Origin: Dioscorea cayenensis subsp. rotundata
Lineage: Eukaryota; Streptophyta; Magnoliopsida; Dioscoreales; Dioscoreaceae
Length of the DNA stretch: 64,000 nucleotides
Reading direction: 5' to 3'
Assembly: GCF_009730915.1 (NCBI RefSeq)
Contig: NC_052476.1
Location: forward strand, 248,001-312,000
Shown here piece by piece: positions 23,850-35,861 of the stretch. Positions within the stretch are counted from its first letter, which is position 1, and each line of letters opens with the position of its first letter. The position numbers and the translations under genes are program-made. The notes beneath the pieces were generated by a model, which saw only the letters and a program-made list of their open reading frames with translations, was not told the origin of the DNA and ran no database searches.

Positions 23850-24522
23850 ACGCCCATATAGAGACTGCACATTATCACAAAAAATTCATACATGCTCCTT
23901 GCGGCCTGCACAAAGGCTACACAAGATTGGCAGAAAGGCCAACGGACCCGTGTTTATCTATACGGACCGTTTATATATAAACAGTAACAGTAACATTGTT
24001 ACATGTTATTAGAGTAATAGTGAATTAAATAGCAACAGTACTACAGTAACCCTTTTACTAAAATTTTCAGCTAGTGCAGTGTTGGGAACTGTTGGGGGTT
24101 TGACTTGAAATGCAACAGTGAAAAACTGCGGGAATTTACTGTAGCAATATATACTGTAGCACTGTTACTGTTCGCATGCGACCGGTATGCGGGCGCACAC
24201 TTGCCCGTGAAGTTCACTGGCAAAACTATGCGGTTGGTATGCGGGCGCACGGTTGCCCGTAAGGTTTTCTGCCTATTGGTACTGTAGCACAAACACTGTA
24301 GTACTGTTACTGTAGCAAAAACCACTGTTCGCTTACGGGGTTCATGCGCCCGCATACACCCCGTGAAGCTCACTGGCGATCTTGTGCTGCCCGTATGCAG
24401 CCCGCATAAGCTGCAAAAAACCTTCAATGTCTTCCTTGAGGCTTCAATGTTCCTCCCAAGGGTTCTAGAAGGCTTCAAAGCTTCAAAACAACTCATAAAA
24501 AACTATCAAACCCCTCATTCAT
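23850..24522. repeat. LTR-element-like non-coding repeat with CTGTAGCA words
   Basis: CTGTAGCA and ACTGTAGCA variants recur from about 24050 to 24320, together with the imperfectly repeated GC-rich word TATGCGGGCGCAC (24187 and 24238) and a partly inverted counterpart GCGCCCGCATAC near 24345. The same CTGTAGCA word appears at the start of the window. The look is that of degraded retroelement DNA. The 141-codon minus frame 24071-24496 is antisense to these repeats and not protein-like. Confidence 0.45.
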
Positions 24523-25220
24523 GTTAGAATAAGATGATCAAACAAACAAAGATTCAAAACAACGATTTTTAGCGTGGAAACCCTACAAATCGAGGGAAAA
24601 AACCACGGGACTCCTTATAGCCTCTTAAACATGTATCCACTAGGTCAATAAGGATTACAATGGATCTTTTCTAGCTAACTAGAGGTTTACAAGCACAAGG
24701 ACAAAGGCATTCATGAGAGAAGAGTTCTCATTGACAAACATCATCATCATCATCAAGATGGCTAACAAACAACAAGTAGGGAGAAATAGAAGGATCAAAC
24801 CTAATCAATAGGTAGTGCTTCTTGCAAGGAGTCTTCTCCCGGAGTTTGAGTGAGATCCGGCGAGGTTTGGCCGTCCGATCTCCTTGCCCTAGCCTTCTCT
24901 CCTTCTTCTCCCTCTTTGTCTTCCCTCTCTCACTTCTTTAGAATTTTCACACTCTCATCACCAGCATAACCTTTTCTCATTATCAAGGAATGAGAAAAAT
25001 TTCACCTTGTAAAGTTACCTCTTTGCCCTCCATCTTCTCCACTATTGACCTAGCTTCATCATCATGGGCATGGAGCCCAATTATTCATCCAACCCAACAA
25101 ATGGGCTGGACCCCAACAGGAACCATGATAGGAGCCTCCTCTCATATGACCGTTGTGCTATGGTGTTTCTACTTTCAAGGATACTTGAGTAGGAGGTTCG
25201 TCAGTAATCCTCATTAACAA
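24523..25220 (-). mobile_element. Ty1/copia-type LTR remnant
   Basis: The minus strand reads CCCGTGGTTTTTTCCCTCG (24592-24610), then AGGGTTTCCACGCTAAAAATC, a leader typical of plant copia LTRs, close to a CTAACA end at 24523. The opposite end reads TGTTAATG near 25220. The termini have the TG...CA form, but the 5 bp flanks (ATTCA and ACGGA) do not match, so this is not a clean solo LTR. Confidence 0.5.
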
Positions 25221-25722
25221 CGGACTTCAAAAATTATTAATAGTAGAATAATATCATAACTCTTAAAAGAAAAGGAAGGCACTTAGCTGCATGAATCATA
25301 ACTTCTCAAAGATGATATATGGCACATGCAAAACAGCTCATGACTAAACTAGCAAGCTACATCATCGTGTAGTCATAACATGGATTACCTCCATGTCAAA
25401 TACACAAGTGACTCAAAACATGAAAATAATTTAATGATCCAGCTGTACATATATATCCTCCAGCTCGGATACAACTATATATATAAATATATCTGAACAT
25501 ATATTCAGAAAATCGTATGAGCTATCTCCATAACTCCATTGCTTGCAAATTAAACCAGCTTCATAGAGCGCAGTACAAACTGATTCGCGGCCCACAGCCT
25601 CCAAGCAACAAGCTCTTTATTAACGATGCATTCACCGAGTCCCCGGTGCATATAAACCCGACCATGGTTTCAGGTTGGGTAAAAAGGTGATAGATAGTAA
25701 TTAATTAAGCAAGTAAGGTATG

Positions 25723-25725
<3 letters not shown>

Positions 25726-25754
<29 letters not shown>
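25726..25754. repeat. (TA)14 microsatellite
   Basis: Pure alternating TA run about 185 bases downstream of the DVL stop codon. Confidence 0.95.
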
Positions 25755-25760
<6 letters not shown>

Positions 25761-25939
25761 AGTAGAATAGACTATATGGACTACTGGTAAGTTGGTGGGT
25801 AACGTAGGCTGCTCGTCCAACCATCCTATGTGTTGAGGCGATCGAGCACAAAATGATCGCGCAGATTGAAGGCGTGCGAAAGAGTAGGATAGAGAGACAG
25901 AGAGAAAGATGTCAATGAACATGGCAGAAGTCATGAGAA

Positions 25940-26083
25940 TTAGTCATCGCCTTGGATATACCAGCAGAGGAGCATTGTGGCGCAGCGACGCAGGATGTAG
26001 ATCCTGGCACGCTGCTCCCTGACAAGAGATGCGCAACGTCTTGTGAACCCCCGACCTGATGATCCCCTCTTCGACTCAGCCAT
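25940..26083 (-). CDS. DVL/RTFL-like: DVL/ROTUNDIFOLIA (RTFL) small peptide, 47 aa
   Basis: A single-exon gene of 48 codons including the stop. After a basic, Ser/Gly-rich N-terminus (MAESKRGSSGRGFTRR), residues 17-41 form the DVL/RTFL signature: CASLVREQRARIYILRRC, then ATMLLCW. The family consensus is C..LVKEQR.R.YI.RRC..ML..W. DVL/RTFL peptides are plant-specific, act at the plasma membrane and restrict polar cell proliferation in lateral organs; that role is from family knowledge. The domain region is partly hydrophobic. The coding GC content is well above its AT-rich surroundings. Expression is unproven here, but motif conservation with an intact start and stop makes a functional gene likely. 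Confidence 0.92.
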   Translation of the reverse strand: MAESKRGSSGRGFTRRCASLVREQRARIYILRRCATMLLCWYIQGDD

Positions 26084-28787
26084 TGGCTTGCTACCTAGAT
26101 GTTTAATTATTTGCCGATAGAGATCAATGGGTATAAATTTTAAGAGATATATAGCTAAGAAATTATGAGTAGGCGTCGTCCAGGTAGCAGCTAGCGCTTC
26201 GGTTGGTGATATTTATAGGTGTAGAAAATGGTATATGCTAATGTGTACTTAGTGTATGCTCATTAAGTAACAACAAGGTACGTATTTTCCACTGAGAAAG
26301 GAGGACCCGAATGTGGTCAGCCTGGGGAAGCGTGATCCAGTGGATGGTCAGCATGGAAAGGCGGAGCCGAACGTGGGTATGGGATTAGACTAAGTCCCTC
26401 AAAATTGTTAACTTAAATAGTTAATTTATTATGGCATAAACAATGGACAAAGTGGGCTTGGGACGAGGAAGAGTTCCATGCAGGACAAAGCATTGTGGCC
26501 AGCCAAGGAGACATCGTGCTGCTGCTTCATCAAACCCCGGGACACTAAACCCTGCCATCAGCATTTAAAAAAATAATAATAATAATATATAATAATAATT
26601 TAAACGCTCTCTTTTCTTTGGCTGCTGCTGCCTGCTGGTCCCAAGCTACGCGTGGAGCTAGGTAATTAGTAAAATTACAGGTGGCACATTTAGCTCTAGA
26701 GACCTTCTTCCTCTTAAGTCTCTTATGCCAGCTTTATATTAAAATACACTTGGTGTGGTCTGTTTATGTGGCTAATATTGCATAGGTTCATAATTTTTTT
26801 TTTTATGAAAGTGGCATAGGTTCATAATTTCGTTCTAATCTAAAAATCTGGGAGATTTCAATTAATACAGTGAATATAGCAGCATTCTTGATGGAGTATA
26901 TATACAGTGAGTAGTTGGGTTGAAGGAGGGCTAATTAATGACTGATTTGAATCAATAAGTAAATATAGTCTTCATGGCTTTAAAGCCTTTAATGTTTTAA
27001 GGATTATGATCAATATCCAACTTTCCAAAACAGAGAAATAAAAAACGTTGCCATTTGGTGAATCAAAAGTCAGCACGCAGCCTTTCCAAATCATAGCATT
27101 CACACAGCTTTGGCTACTTAATTTGTTGCACATGACATGAGATTAAATACTTTAATAGCTCCTCTTCCCATGGATATATGATAAAATAATATTATGATCG
27201 ATCCATAGATGTAAATTCGTTCAATGGCACAGCATCTTTTCATTGATGTAGTATCATGGCCCATGCTTAACCTTGGTAAGCAATTAAGCATGAGTGATTC
27301 AATGCATGCTTTTATTTTCAGAACTCGGTTGATAGTGGAAATAACAGTGCAATTTCTCCCTAGTAAAAAAACAGAGGGTTCAAATAATTAGTGATAACTG
27401 ATGCTTTATTTGTTAAGGAACTTGGGCGACCACAGGCAGTTCTTCCCAGACACATGGAAAAGCTGCGGCCAACCAATAAACATTATTATTAATTAAAAAA
27501 CCATTATTAGTTTATTGATTACTTGCAGCTAAACCTCATCCACCTCTTTTTGTACTCATTCCAATATTGAAATTGTAATGGCAATGGTAGATATTTACTT
27601 GATGGCCCGTGGCTGATGCCATGCTAATTGTTGAACAACATATTATCTGCTGATGATGATGCAACAGTTTCACTGCATTTTCCTCTTGGAAAGACAAGAA
27701 TAAGAAAATGCACTAGCTGGCTTACACACACACCTATATGGATAGAGTGAGTAAATTAAAAGAAATTGAGAGTGTTGAGTTTTCTAATGTCCTCGAGTTG
27801 AGGGCGGAAAGATACAACATGATCTTCTATGAGAATTGCGAGGTAGGTGTGTTATGGCTATATATTTATTATCTAATTAATTAAAGCACGCCACAGACAC
27901 CTGTAGATCAATCTATCTACCCATCCGCCCGTCCACGAATGAAGAACAACACAACAAGATTACTCATACTGGTCAATGGGACTCAACAACTCAATCTTCA
28001 TCTCGTATGCAACATATATATATTTGCATCCGCTAGTCTAACATTGTACAAAAATTGGCATGTTCCTAGAAAACAGAAATAGCTATATCAGCGACAGTAC
28101 TTAAATTATTCTAGAGTACAACTAGCTAGGCACTACAAGTAGTCTATCTGATGACTAGCATCCGGCATCAGGGGTTAATACTTGGCTTTATCCTTTGGAT
28201 TATAATTAGTTAATTAGTTTTGAATATCTCAAGTATAAATACTAAGAGGAGATTGTAATTAACCTATACATTTAGTGTAAATTAACTAGCACGAGTACAC
28301 TAGTGGGTAGTGGTGAACTAGTTGTATCAGATTATCTCAGGACCGGATAATTAATTAATGATCAGCTAACGTCCCCGCCCATTGACAACACAGGCAAGGA
28401 TACCGAGAAGAGATTGCCTAGCCCCTTGAGGAGGGAACAGTGTCCCGAGATTTCAGGGATATGCCTTTATTCAGTGCTAAACCATAAGACAAACTAGTGT
28501 TTTTCACCTACGTACATCACGTACTTCCTGATTAGCTCTAACCGGTACTATGGGAAAATATTCTTTCCAATTGCGCGCATGTCTCAGCGTTTAATTCCTC
28601 TTTCTTCTATTTATTTCTAATAATTATTTTTATTTTCTGTTTTTGTGCGTCCATTCTTTACTGTTTAATCTATTCATGTAGCAAAATGGTGTTAAATATT
28701 GGCTTGGTATCCTTATGATGAAACCAAATCTTGATCTCTTTTAATCCAACGGTCTAGATTGCTCTATTGTTTATATAGGATTATGTT
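26084..28787. other. Intergenic, no gene recognised
   Basis: Includes the DVL upstream region. GC-rich imperfectly repeated words (GGACCCGAATGTGGTCAG, GGAGCCGAACGTGGG) lie at 26305-26375. I checked by eye for several conserved plant microRNAs (miR156, 159, 160, 164, 166, 167, 172, 396) and found none, but this was not exhaustive. Confidence 0.4.
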
Positions 28788-29217
28788 TGTTGGATGTTGG
28801 GGAATGAGAGAAAAGAGAGAGAGATAGAGAAGAAGAATTCTCTTGTATTTGGAGAGTGGAAAGAGTGGTGTAGAGGAGAGCTCTTGTTCTTGCTTGATCT
28901 TATTAAAGCAAGATAAGACCCTTGTTTTTGAGGTAAGGCTAGTTCTTAGAGCTCGGTAAATCTCTTGTGGCTTTATGCCTATTTCTTGTACTCTTGTACT
29001 CTTGTTATTTCCCCATGATATAGTGAAGCATTGTTTTTCCGTGGATGTAGGCTTGTTCTTAGCCGAACCACATTAAATTGGTGTCTCTTACTTTATTCTT
29101 GTGAGATTGGTTATCCTTGCATTACCCATTTATTGTGTGATTGCTAGATATTGTGATATTGCACACCAAGTGTTCGACGAATTGCGACACTAGTTCCGCG
29201 CTTCCTCACACACAACA
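28788..29217 (+). mobile_element. Ty1/copia-type LTR remnant
   Basis: It begins with TGTTGGATG. The GTGGATGTAGGC...TTAGCCGAACCACATTAAA block (29042-29078) and the 3' end CACCAAGTGTTCGACGAATT...CACACACAACA are hallmarks of the U5 side of many plant copia LTRs. The bases after 29217 (AATGGCAGGCTGGGC) could be a decayed primer-binding site. The flanks do not form a 5 bp target duplication, and no gag-pol follows. Confidence 0.55.
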
Positions 29218-29324
29218 AATGGCAGGCTGGGCATCCGAGGTATATGATTCTTTTTTTCTTTTTGAGAAATGTTTTTCAACTGTGTATTCTGAAATATACC
29301 TACACAAATAATGGTATTTGTTGC

Positions 29325-29569
29325 CAATGAGCTTGTAACTCAGTGGCACAGTTCCACTTGCATAAGATGATGGTAAAAGATTTTTATTGTCCTACATTCA
29401 AATCTTTCGTACTACAATGTAGTGGTAGAGGGCCCCTAGTGTAGGTTCGTGTTTGCCCTATGAGCTCACGTCCACAAATGAAAGTGTAGCACTGGATGAA
29501 TGATCAATCTTTGGTTCTATGCACATCTTTGGATAGGTGGTTTGTTTATATTTATAAAAAAAAAATGCA
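29325..29569 (+). mobile_element. tRNA-derived SINE
   Basis: The A-box-like TGAGCTTGTAACTCAGTGGCA starts near 29328, the B-box-like CATTCAAATCT near 29395, and an A10 tail ends at about 29568. No target duplication is evident. The sequence is diverged, so the exact 5' end is uncertain. Confidence 0.5.
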
Positions 29570-30285
29570 TTGTGGGCAGGTGATTACTAAATCACATTAT
29601 TTAAAAAAAATTATCGAGACTAAGAAAGAACAACAATCTACCCATATCTATTACTTAGCAGCCAATAGCTTCCATATCATTGGTACCACCATAACTGCGT
29701 TACAAAGTTACTTTTGTGTTTAACAAAGGGAAAGGACATCTGGTGGTTACTCCAATTGCTCACCAAAGAGGCCCCTAAGTAAAAACTTTGATTAACCAAT
29801 ATTGGCATACGCTTAAACTCAGAGTATGTATATACAAACCCATAATCTCCTATCAACAAAACGCCATCCTCGATTTCTTGAAGTGAAATCGGTAAATCTC
29901 AATCTCTTCCATAATTTGGTGATAACTGTTGAGGATTGATTTAAAGTGACTTATGTGGCAGCTATATATATATATATATATATATTTAGCATTGTATGTA
30001 GCTAAAGTATGACTAGATCAAGTGTCAGATTACTTATATCTTTGTTTGATATTGTATTAGTAGGGAGTTTATCAGTTTCCTTTTTTCACTTGTATTAACA
30101 TGTTTGTAAGCCTTTGTTCAAAGGCACGTATTATGCATGCAATGTGGTAGCGAAGTGCAGTTACAATCTGATTGCTTTTCTTCTTCCACTGATCCATTCC
30201 GAGATATATACACTAATACACAACTTAATAAAGGAATTCAATCCAACAATAGCACAGATTCAACACGTACAAGCGTAGTCCATCC
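29570..30285. other. Intergenic, with a (TA)n run and host sequence before the copia insertion
   Basis: A TA run at about 29961-29987. The last 150 bases join in sequence to 35017-35160 once the copia element is removed (see that feature). No other gene is seen. Confidence 0.4.
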
Positions 30286-30663
30286 TGATAGGACCCTAGT
30301 AAAATATGAACTATCTCTTCTTCTTCTTCTTTTTCAACTTACCAGCAAGACCTCTGGCTCACAATGAGACTAACGCTCTCTGAAGAGAAACCTTTCTCTC
30401 TTGATTATTCAAAGTTCGCTCATTCATTCATTCATAGACTCTGAAAATATAAAGATACATGATAGAGATTGCCAGTCAAGCATCTCACAAAAATACATGC
30501 TAATACAACAAACGAAATACAGTAATGATTCAAAGAGAACCATTCCAAACAGCATACAGACAATAGCAATATAAATAACCAAAGTAATATCTAATATTAT
30601 TCAGTCTTCCCAACAATAGCCCACACTTAAGTTTGCCTCCAATTTCTTGATCATTCTCCAACA
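30286..30663 (-). repeat. 3' LTR of copia element 1
   Basis: 378 bp. It has a CTT microsatellite expansion at about 30317-30331 that the other LTR lacks, which explains most of the 14 bp length difference. Confidence 0.93.
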
Positions 30664-30675
30664 TCCTCCCCATGA

Positions 30676-33600
30676 TCAGGAAAAACACTGAGACCAAGCT
30701 TGCAACGAAAAAAATTCAAACTTCTGATAATTCAAAGCCTTGGTGAAGACATCCACAAGTTGATCATTAGTTCCACTATGAAGCACAAAAATTTGTTCAT
30801 CTTTAAATAGATCTCTTATGAAATGATAACGAGTGTCAATATGCTTCATCCATCCATGATGAATCGGATTTTTGGCTATTGAAATGGCTAATATGTTGTC
30901 ACAATAAATCACTGATGAACTTGATTGCTTCTTAGAGAGATCCTCCAGTAATCTTCGCAGCCAAACTGCTTCACAAGAAGCAGCAGAGGGCAATGTATTC
31001 TGCTTCAGTGCTGGAGAGGGCTGCAATGGCTTATTTCTTTGAACTCCAAGCAATGACAGCACAAGCAATGATAGCAGAACCCAGTGTGAAACACCATCCT
31101 ATAGTACTTCTTCTATCATCTAGGGAATTTCCCCAGTCACTGTCTGAATGCCCAACCAAGTTGAAATTCTCACTTGTAGTGTAGAGTAAACCAAGATTCA
31201 GTGTTCCACTTACATACCTCAATATCCTTTTTAAGGCTCCAAAATGATGTGTTGATGGAGAATTCATGAAATGAGATACAACAGACACTACAAACATGAG
31301 ATCCGGTCGAGTGTGAGTTAAGTACAAAAGTCCACCAACAATGCTTCTATACTTTGTAGGACAAACACTTCCTGAATTGTCCTGTAAATGCAGTTGCTCA
31401 TTTGAATTCATTGGAGAAGCCACAAGTTTACAATTCTTCATTCCAGACTTGATTAATAAATCCACTGCATACTTGTGTTGAGATACAAACAATGAATCAT
31501 TAAGTTGAATTACCTCCAAGCCGAGAATGTATTTCAATTGACCAGGATATGTCATTTCAAATGTTCCCATCATCTTTTCTTTGAACTCTTTCAACATCCT
31601 CTCAGATAACCCCATGTAAACAATATCATCAACATATAAACACAATAACAACATGTCAGTGTCTTGTTGCTTCTTGTACATTGTTGGTTCATTGGGGCGT
31701 CAAACAAATCCCATTTGAATAAATTGAGAGTCAATGCCACTATACCAAGCTCTCAGAGCTTAGCGAAGTCCATATAAAGATTTCCGAAGCTTGTATACCT
31801 TATCTTCTTCTCCTGAGATGATAAACCCTTCAGGTTGATAAACAAACACCTCCTCCTTCAGTTCTCCATTTAGAAATGTTGTCTTGACATCGAGTTGATA
31901 TAATCTCCATCTTCTTTGTGTTCCCAGTGCCATGAAGAGACGAATGGTCTCAATTCGGGCTATTGGTGAAAAAATTTTATCATAGTCTTCACCTTCCCGT
32001 TGAGCATATCCCTTTGCCACAACTCTTACCTTCTTCTTTAATAGTGTCCCGTCTGGTTTGAATTTAGACTTGAACACCCATTTCAAACCAATCGCCTTCT
32101 TGCCTTCATGTAGAGTAGTTAACTCCCATGTTTGATTCTTGCAAACAGCTTCCATCTCTTTATTCATAGCATCAACCCACTCAAGATTCATCTTAGCTTC
32201 TTCGTAAGTCATTGGATCTACAGCGGTCAAAGCAAAAGAGCACGAAGAATAGATTTCTGGGAGATTTCTGTACCTCATCGGAGCTCCGCCGTTGTTGGTG
32301 GTGTCCGTTGAGCTTGTTGAGATGGACTGTTTGGAAGATGATGAATCTCAGACTGTTGATCTGCTGCTTCCAACGGTGGAGATTCAATCACTTGATTTTT
32401 ATCCTTGTCAGCAAAAGGCACACAAAATGAGGTTGCTGAGTTGGCCCAATCCTAGTATTTATTCTTGAAAAAGTGAAGATTCATGCTAATGTGTACGCGC
32501 TTTGTATCTGGACCAATCACCCGATAGACCATCGAACCCTCGCAGTAGCCAATCTGAACACATGGTAGTGACTTGGCATCGAACTTGGTTCGTTATTGTG
32601 GGTCAACGAGTCTATACGCAAGACATCCGAAGACCCTGAAGAAATTCACTCTGGGTTTTGACCCAGTCAAATCTTCAAACAAGGTTTGATTTTCAAGTGC
32701 CCGAGTCAACGAGCGATTAGTGATGAAAACAGCGGTCGCCACCGTTTCTCCCCAAAATTCTGGTGGCATTCCAGCCTCTTGCAACATGGTGCATGCCATC
32801 TCGGTGACTGTTTGATTTTTTCTCTCTACGATGCCGTTCTGCTGGGGCGATCTCGGAGCAGTTAGTTGATGGAGAATGTCGTTGAGATTACAGAATTCTT
32901 TGAATTCTATGGACATGAACTCTCCTCCCTATCAGTCCAGAGGGCTTTCAATGGTAGAGATTGATGCTTCTTGACAAAGGATTTGAACATCTTGAAATGT
33001 TGCAGAGCTTGTGATTTTATCTTCAGAAAATATGGCCAACTATACCTAGAACAATCATCAGTTAGCAGCATGAAATAGAGGTTACCTCTAGTAGTTGGGG
33101 TCTTCATTGGTCCTACAACATCACCATGGACCAGCTCTAATGGAGCTCTTGCACAAGTGGCCACACCTTTTGGAAATTCGTTTCTAGTTTGCTTTCCCAG
33201 TGAGCAAGCTTCACAAGGATCAACAGTGGTGATGGGAAATAACCCACGTACCAGCTTCTTCTCATATAGGTGCTTTAGTGTATATGAGTTCACATGACCA
33301 TATCTCTTGTGCCAGAGATTTGAGACTTCTTCTTGTGCTATGTGACCATAATTCACATCTTCAGCAACAAGTGGAAATAATCTATGTTTTGTCATGCATA
33401 CTAGTGCCACAGTATTCTTTGATTTGGTTTCACTGATGATGCACACTCCCTTGGAGAAATTCACATCATATCCGGAGTCCATTAGTTGTCCCACACTTAA
33501 CAAATTATGTGTTAAGTTGGGCACTAACTGGACCTTAGTAAGAGTGATTTGCTTGCCCGAGTTTGTACCTAAAGGAATAGAGCCAATTCCTTCAACTTGA

Positions 33601-34640
33601 AGAGCTTTCCCATTTCCAAGCCTTATAGTTTTGTTTGTTGTTGGTTCAAGAGATTGAAACAAAGCTTTATCACCTGTCATATGGTTAGAACATCCGCTAT
33701 CAATGAGCCATGTTCCTCCATCTTCATGCACAACATCATCATCTATTGCCATGAACACAACTCCTTCTCCATCTTTATTTTTACCTTCTTCTGTAATATT
33801 GGCCTCCTTGTTTCTATACCAACATTGAGCCTTTACATGTCCAAAATTCTTGCAGATGAAGCATTAAACTCCTTTGTACTGTCTTGCATTGTCACTTGAA
33901 CTTCCAGCTTCTGAGCTTGAACGTCCACTAGTTGGTCTCTTGCTCTTCCTCTGAAGAAACCCTGGCCGCGTCTTCTATCTCTGTTTGCCTTGTTCTCCAT
34001 GATGAGAGCTTTTGGCATGCAGAGCTTTTTCTTTATCTGGTTCACTTGAGATATCAAGTATGGACTCATGATTTCTCAGTAATCCACCGAGTTCATCAAT
34101 GCTCAAAGTACTAAGATTTTTGGCTTCAATGATTGAATGCACAACCTGTGATAACCTTGGAGCGAGGCTTCTCACAATCTTACTTACTACTGCCTTCTGT
34201 GGAAGTGTCTCACCCATCACCTAAATTCTATATACTACATCAAGGACTCTACTAATGTAGTCTTGAACTTTCTCTCCATTCTTCATCTTTGTAGCATCAA
34301 ATTCTCTTTGGAGTGAGTGTAGTTGCACTGTGAAATTTTCGGTGTTCCCTTGAAACTCCTTCTTAATGATCTCCCAAGCTTCCTTTGCAGTCTTAGCTTC
34401 AGTGATCCTGATGAGGATCCGCTTGTCAAGTGCTTGTTGAATGAGGAAGAAGGCTTTTACATCCTTCTTTATGCTTTCATTGATTCTATTCCCATCTCCT
34501 TCCTCACTGAACCATCTCTCAACAAGGTTCTATAAATCTTTAGACCGAAATATGGTCTTCATCATCAAGGTCCAAAGGTTGTAATTCTCACCATCAAAGA
34601 ATGGAACATTCGGATCTCTTGCTGAAGAAGAACTAGCCAT
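30676..34640 (-). pseudogene. Copia gag-pol, broken by stops and frameshifts
   Basis: Gag begins MASSSSARDPNVPFFDGENY at 34640 but meets a stop within about 40 codons. A CCHC knuckle (CFICKNFGHVKAQC) lies near 33835-33865. Protease LIDSGCSNHM (33690-33720) keeps its catalytic Asp. The GAG-pre-integrase and integrase part is 32593-33600, with a frameshift between the two halves near 32910. Reverse transcriptase lies at 31031-32278 with the active-site YVDD near 31630. RNase H (30676-31068) ends in the usual HSGTNDQLVDVFTK region. Domain order is protease, integrase, RT, RNase H, which defines copia. At least a few single-base lesions make it non-autonomous now. Confidence 0.92.
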
Positions 34641-34652
34641 CTCTAATACCAC

Positions 34653-35016
34653 TGATAGGACCTTAGTAAAATATGAACTATCTCTTAACTTACCAGCAAG
34701 ACCTCTGGTTCACAATGAAACTAACACTCTTTGAAGAGAAACCTTTCTCTCTTAATTATTCAAAGTTCGCTCATTCATTCATTCATAGACTGAAAATATA
34801 AAGATACATGATAGAGATTGCCAGTCAAGCATCTCACAAAAATACATGTTAATACAACAAACGAAATACAGTAATGATTCAAAGAAAACCATTCCAAACA
34901 ACATATAGACAATAGCAATATAAATAACCAAAGTGACATCTACTATTATTCAGTCTTTCCAACAGCAGCCCACACTTAATTAAGTTTGCCTCCAATTTCT
35001 TGATCATTCTCCAACA
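34653..35016 (-). repeat. 5' LTR of copia element 1
   Basis: 364 bp, adjacent to the primer-binding site. Contains a (CATT)n run shared with the other LTR. Confidence 0.93.
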
Positions 35017-35427
35017 CATCCACCAACTAATGATACAGAGGCTAATAATGTGGCATCTTTGAAGATGAGATCAGGACGAAGGACTCTGAGCTTTGGCTCT
35101 TGTTCCAGTGGAGAAGGAAACTCAGCTCCTCCAACTGAAACCACTTTAATCAAATTAGTCTTTCATCGGTTGTTATAAGTGAAGCACCTTAGCTGAATCA
35201 CATGCAGGAAACCCACTCAAGTGCAAACTGAGATGCTGGATCAATATCCATCTCTACACCTTACGGGGATCAAACAGAAACAGTGAATTACAAAAACTGT
35301 TGGAGTATAATCAGAAATGATTAGCGGGGTAAATTTATTAATATTATTCTCGGAAATAATTAATTTTCTCAGTGCCATTAATTGGAGCAACGCATACAAT
35401 GCGCCTAATCCAGACCAACTGTTCCTT
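35017..35427 (-). other. Possible host exon fragments next to the copia insertion
   Basis: On the minus strand an acceptor-like TGGTTTCAG at about 35139-35147 is followed by an open stretch (GGAEFPSPLEQEPKL, LRPDLIFKDATLLA) that runs to the CATCC site and, with the copia element removed, continues about 17 codons to a stop near 30234. Another coding-like stretch (MDIDPASQFALEW) lies at about 35215-35255. I do not recognise the protein. This could be chance. Confidence 0.25.
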
Positions 35428-35612
35428 TTTTTTTGGCTCGATTTGCATAAAAATAATTGTGTGTAAGTGTATGCTTAGATTATTTGATCTAACATTATCC
35501 ACCATACATTAGGTGGGATTTGAACATCCAATCCCCATATAGGACTAGGAGTGAATGCTTTATTTATTGGGCTAGCCAATCTTGATAATAAGGTATAATC
35601 TTACCAATGTTA
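35428..35612 (-). mobile_element. tRNA-derived SINE, minus strand
   Basis: On the minus strand: a weak A-box (TTGGCTAGCCCAATAA), a strong B-box GTTCAAATCCC near 35519-35529, and an A-tail corresponding to the T run at 35428-35437. Possible flanks ACCAACTGTT and ACCAATGTT differ by one indel. Confidence 0.6.
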
Positions 35613-35716
35613 ACACACAGAATATCATGACTAAACCAACACAAAAAACTACGGTGACAAATCTACGAAAATGATAAGCAATAGCCAGATCTGTAAAACG
35701 CTAAAAGACGGCCAAA

Positions 35717-35861
35717 TTAATGATGATGAGAGAATCCAGTAAGGGAGTATGCATGTGCCACTCTTACTTGGTTTGAACGATGTCGCCTGCAATAAAAAGG
35801 GCTAGAGGCATTAAAGGGGAAGCCCAAGGTAGATGATGAGAGCATCCAGTAAGCGAGTATG
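35717..35861. repeat. Local tandem duplication, split by the LTR array
   Basis: A unit of about 115 bp (GATGATGAGAG.ATCCAGTAAG.GAGTATG ... CTGCAATAAAAAGGGCTAGAGGCATT ... GGGGAAGCCCAAGG) occurs at 35717-35829 and again starting at 35830. The second copy is cut at GTATG by the LTR array and resumes at 43258-43340. The duplication predates the insertion. Confidence 0.8.

Larger units (their letters stand above)
30286..35016 (-). mobile_element. Ty1/copia LTR retrotransposon, structurally complete
   Basis: A 4731 bp element with both LTRs (30286-30663 and 34653-35016). The minus-strand termini are TGTTGGAG...CCTATCA. The 5 bp target duplication CATCC is perfect (30281-30285 and 35017-35021). A primer-binding site TGGTATTAGAGATGG, of the initiator-Met tRNA kind, lies one base inside the 5' LTR (34652 downward). 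The polypurine tract GGGGAGGA abuts the 3' LTR (30664 upward). By eye the LTRs differ at about sixteen positions plus indels, so the insertion is not very recent. Confidence 0.95.

Noticed and set aside
24071..24496. 141-codon minus frame
   Set aside because: Runs antisense through CTGTAGCA/GCGGGCGCAC repeats and has no protein-like periodicity or motif.
28788..29217. Clean solo LTR
   Set aside because: The termini look right, but the flanking five bases do not match on the two sides.
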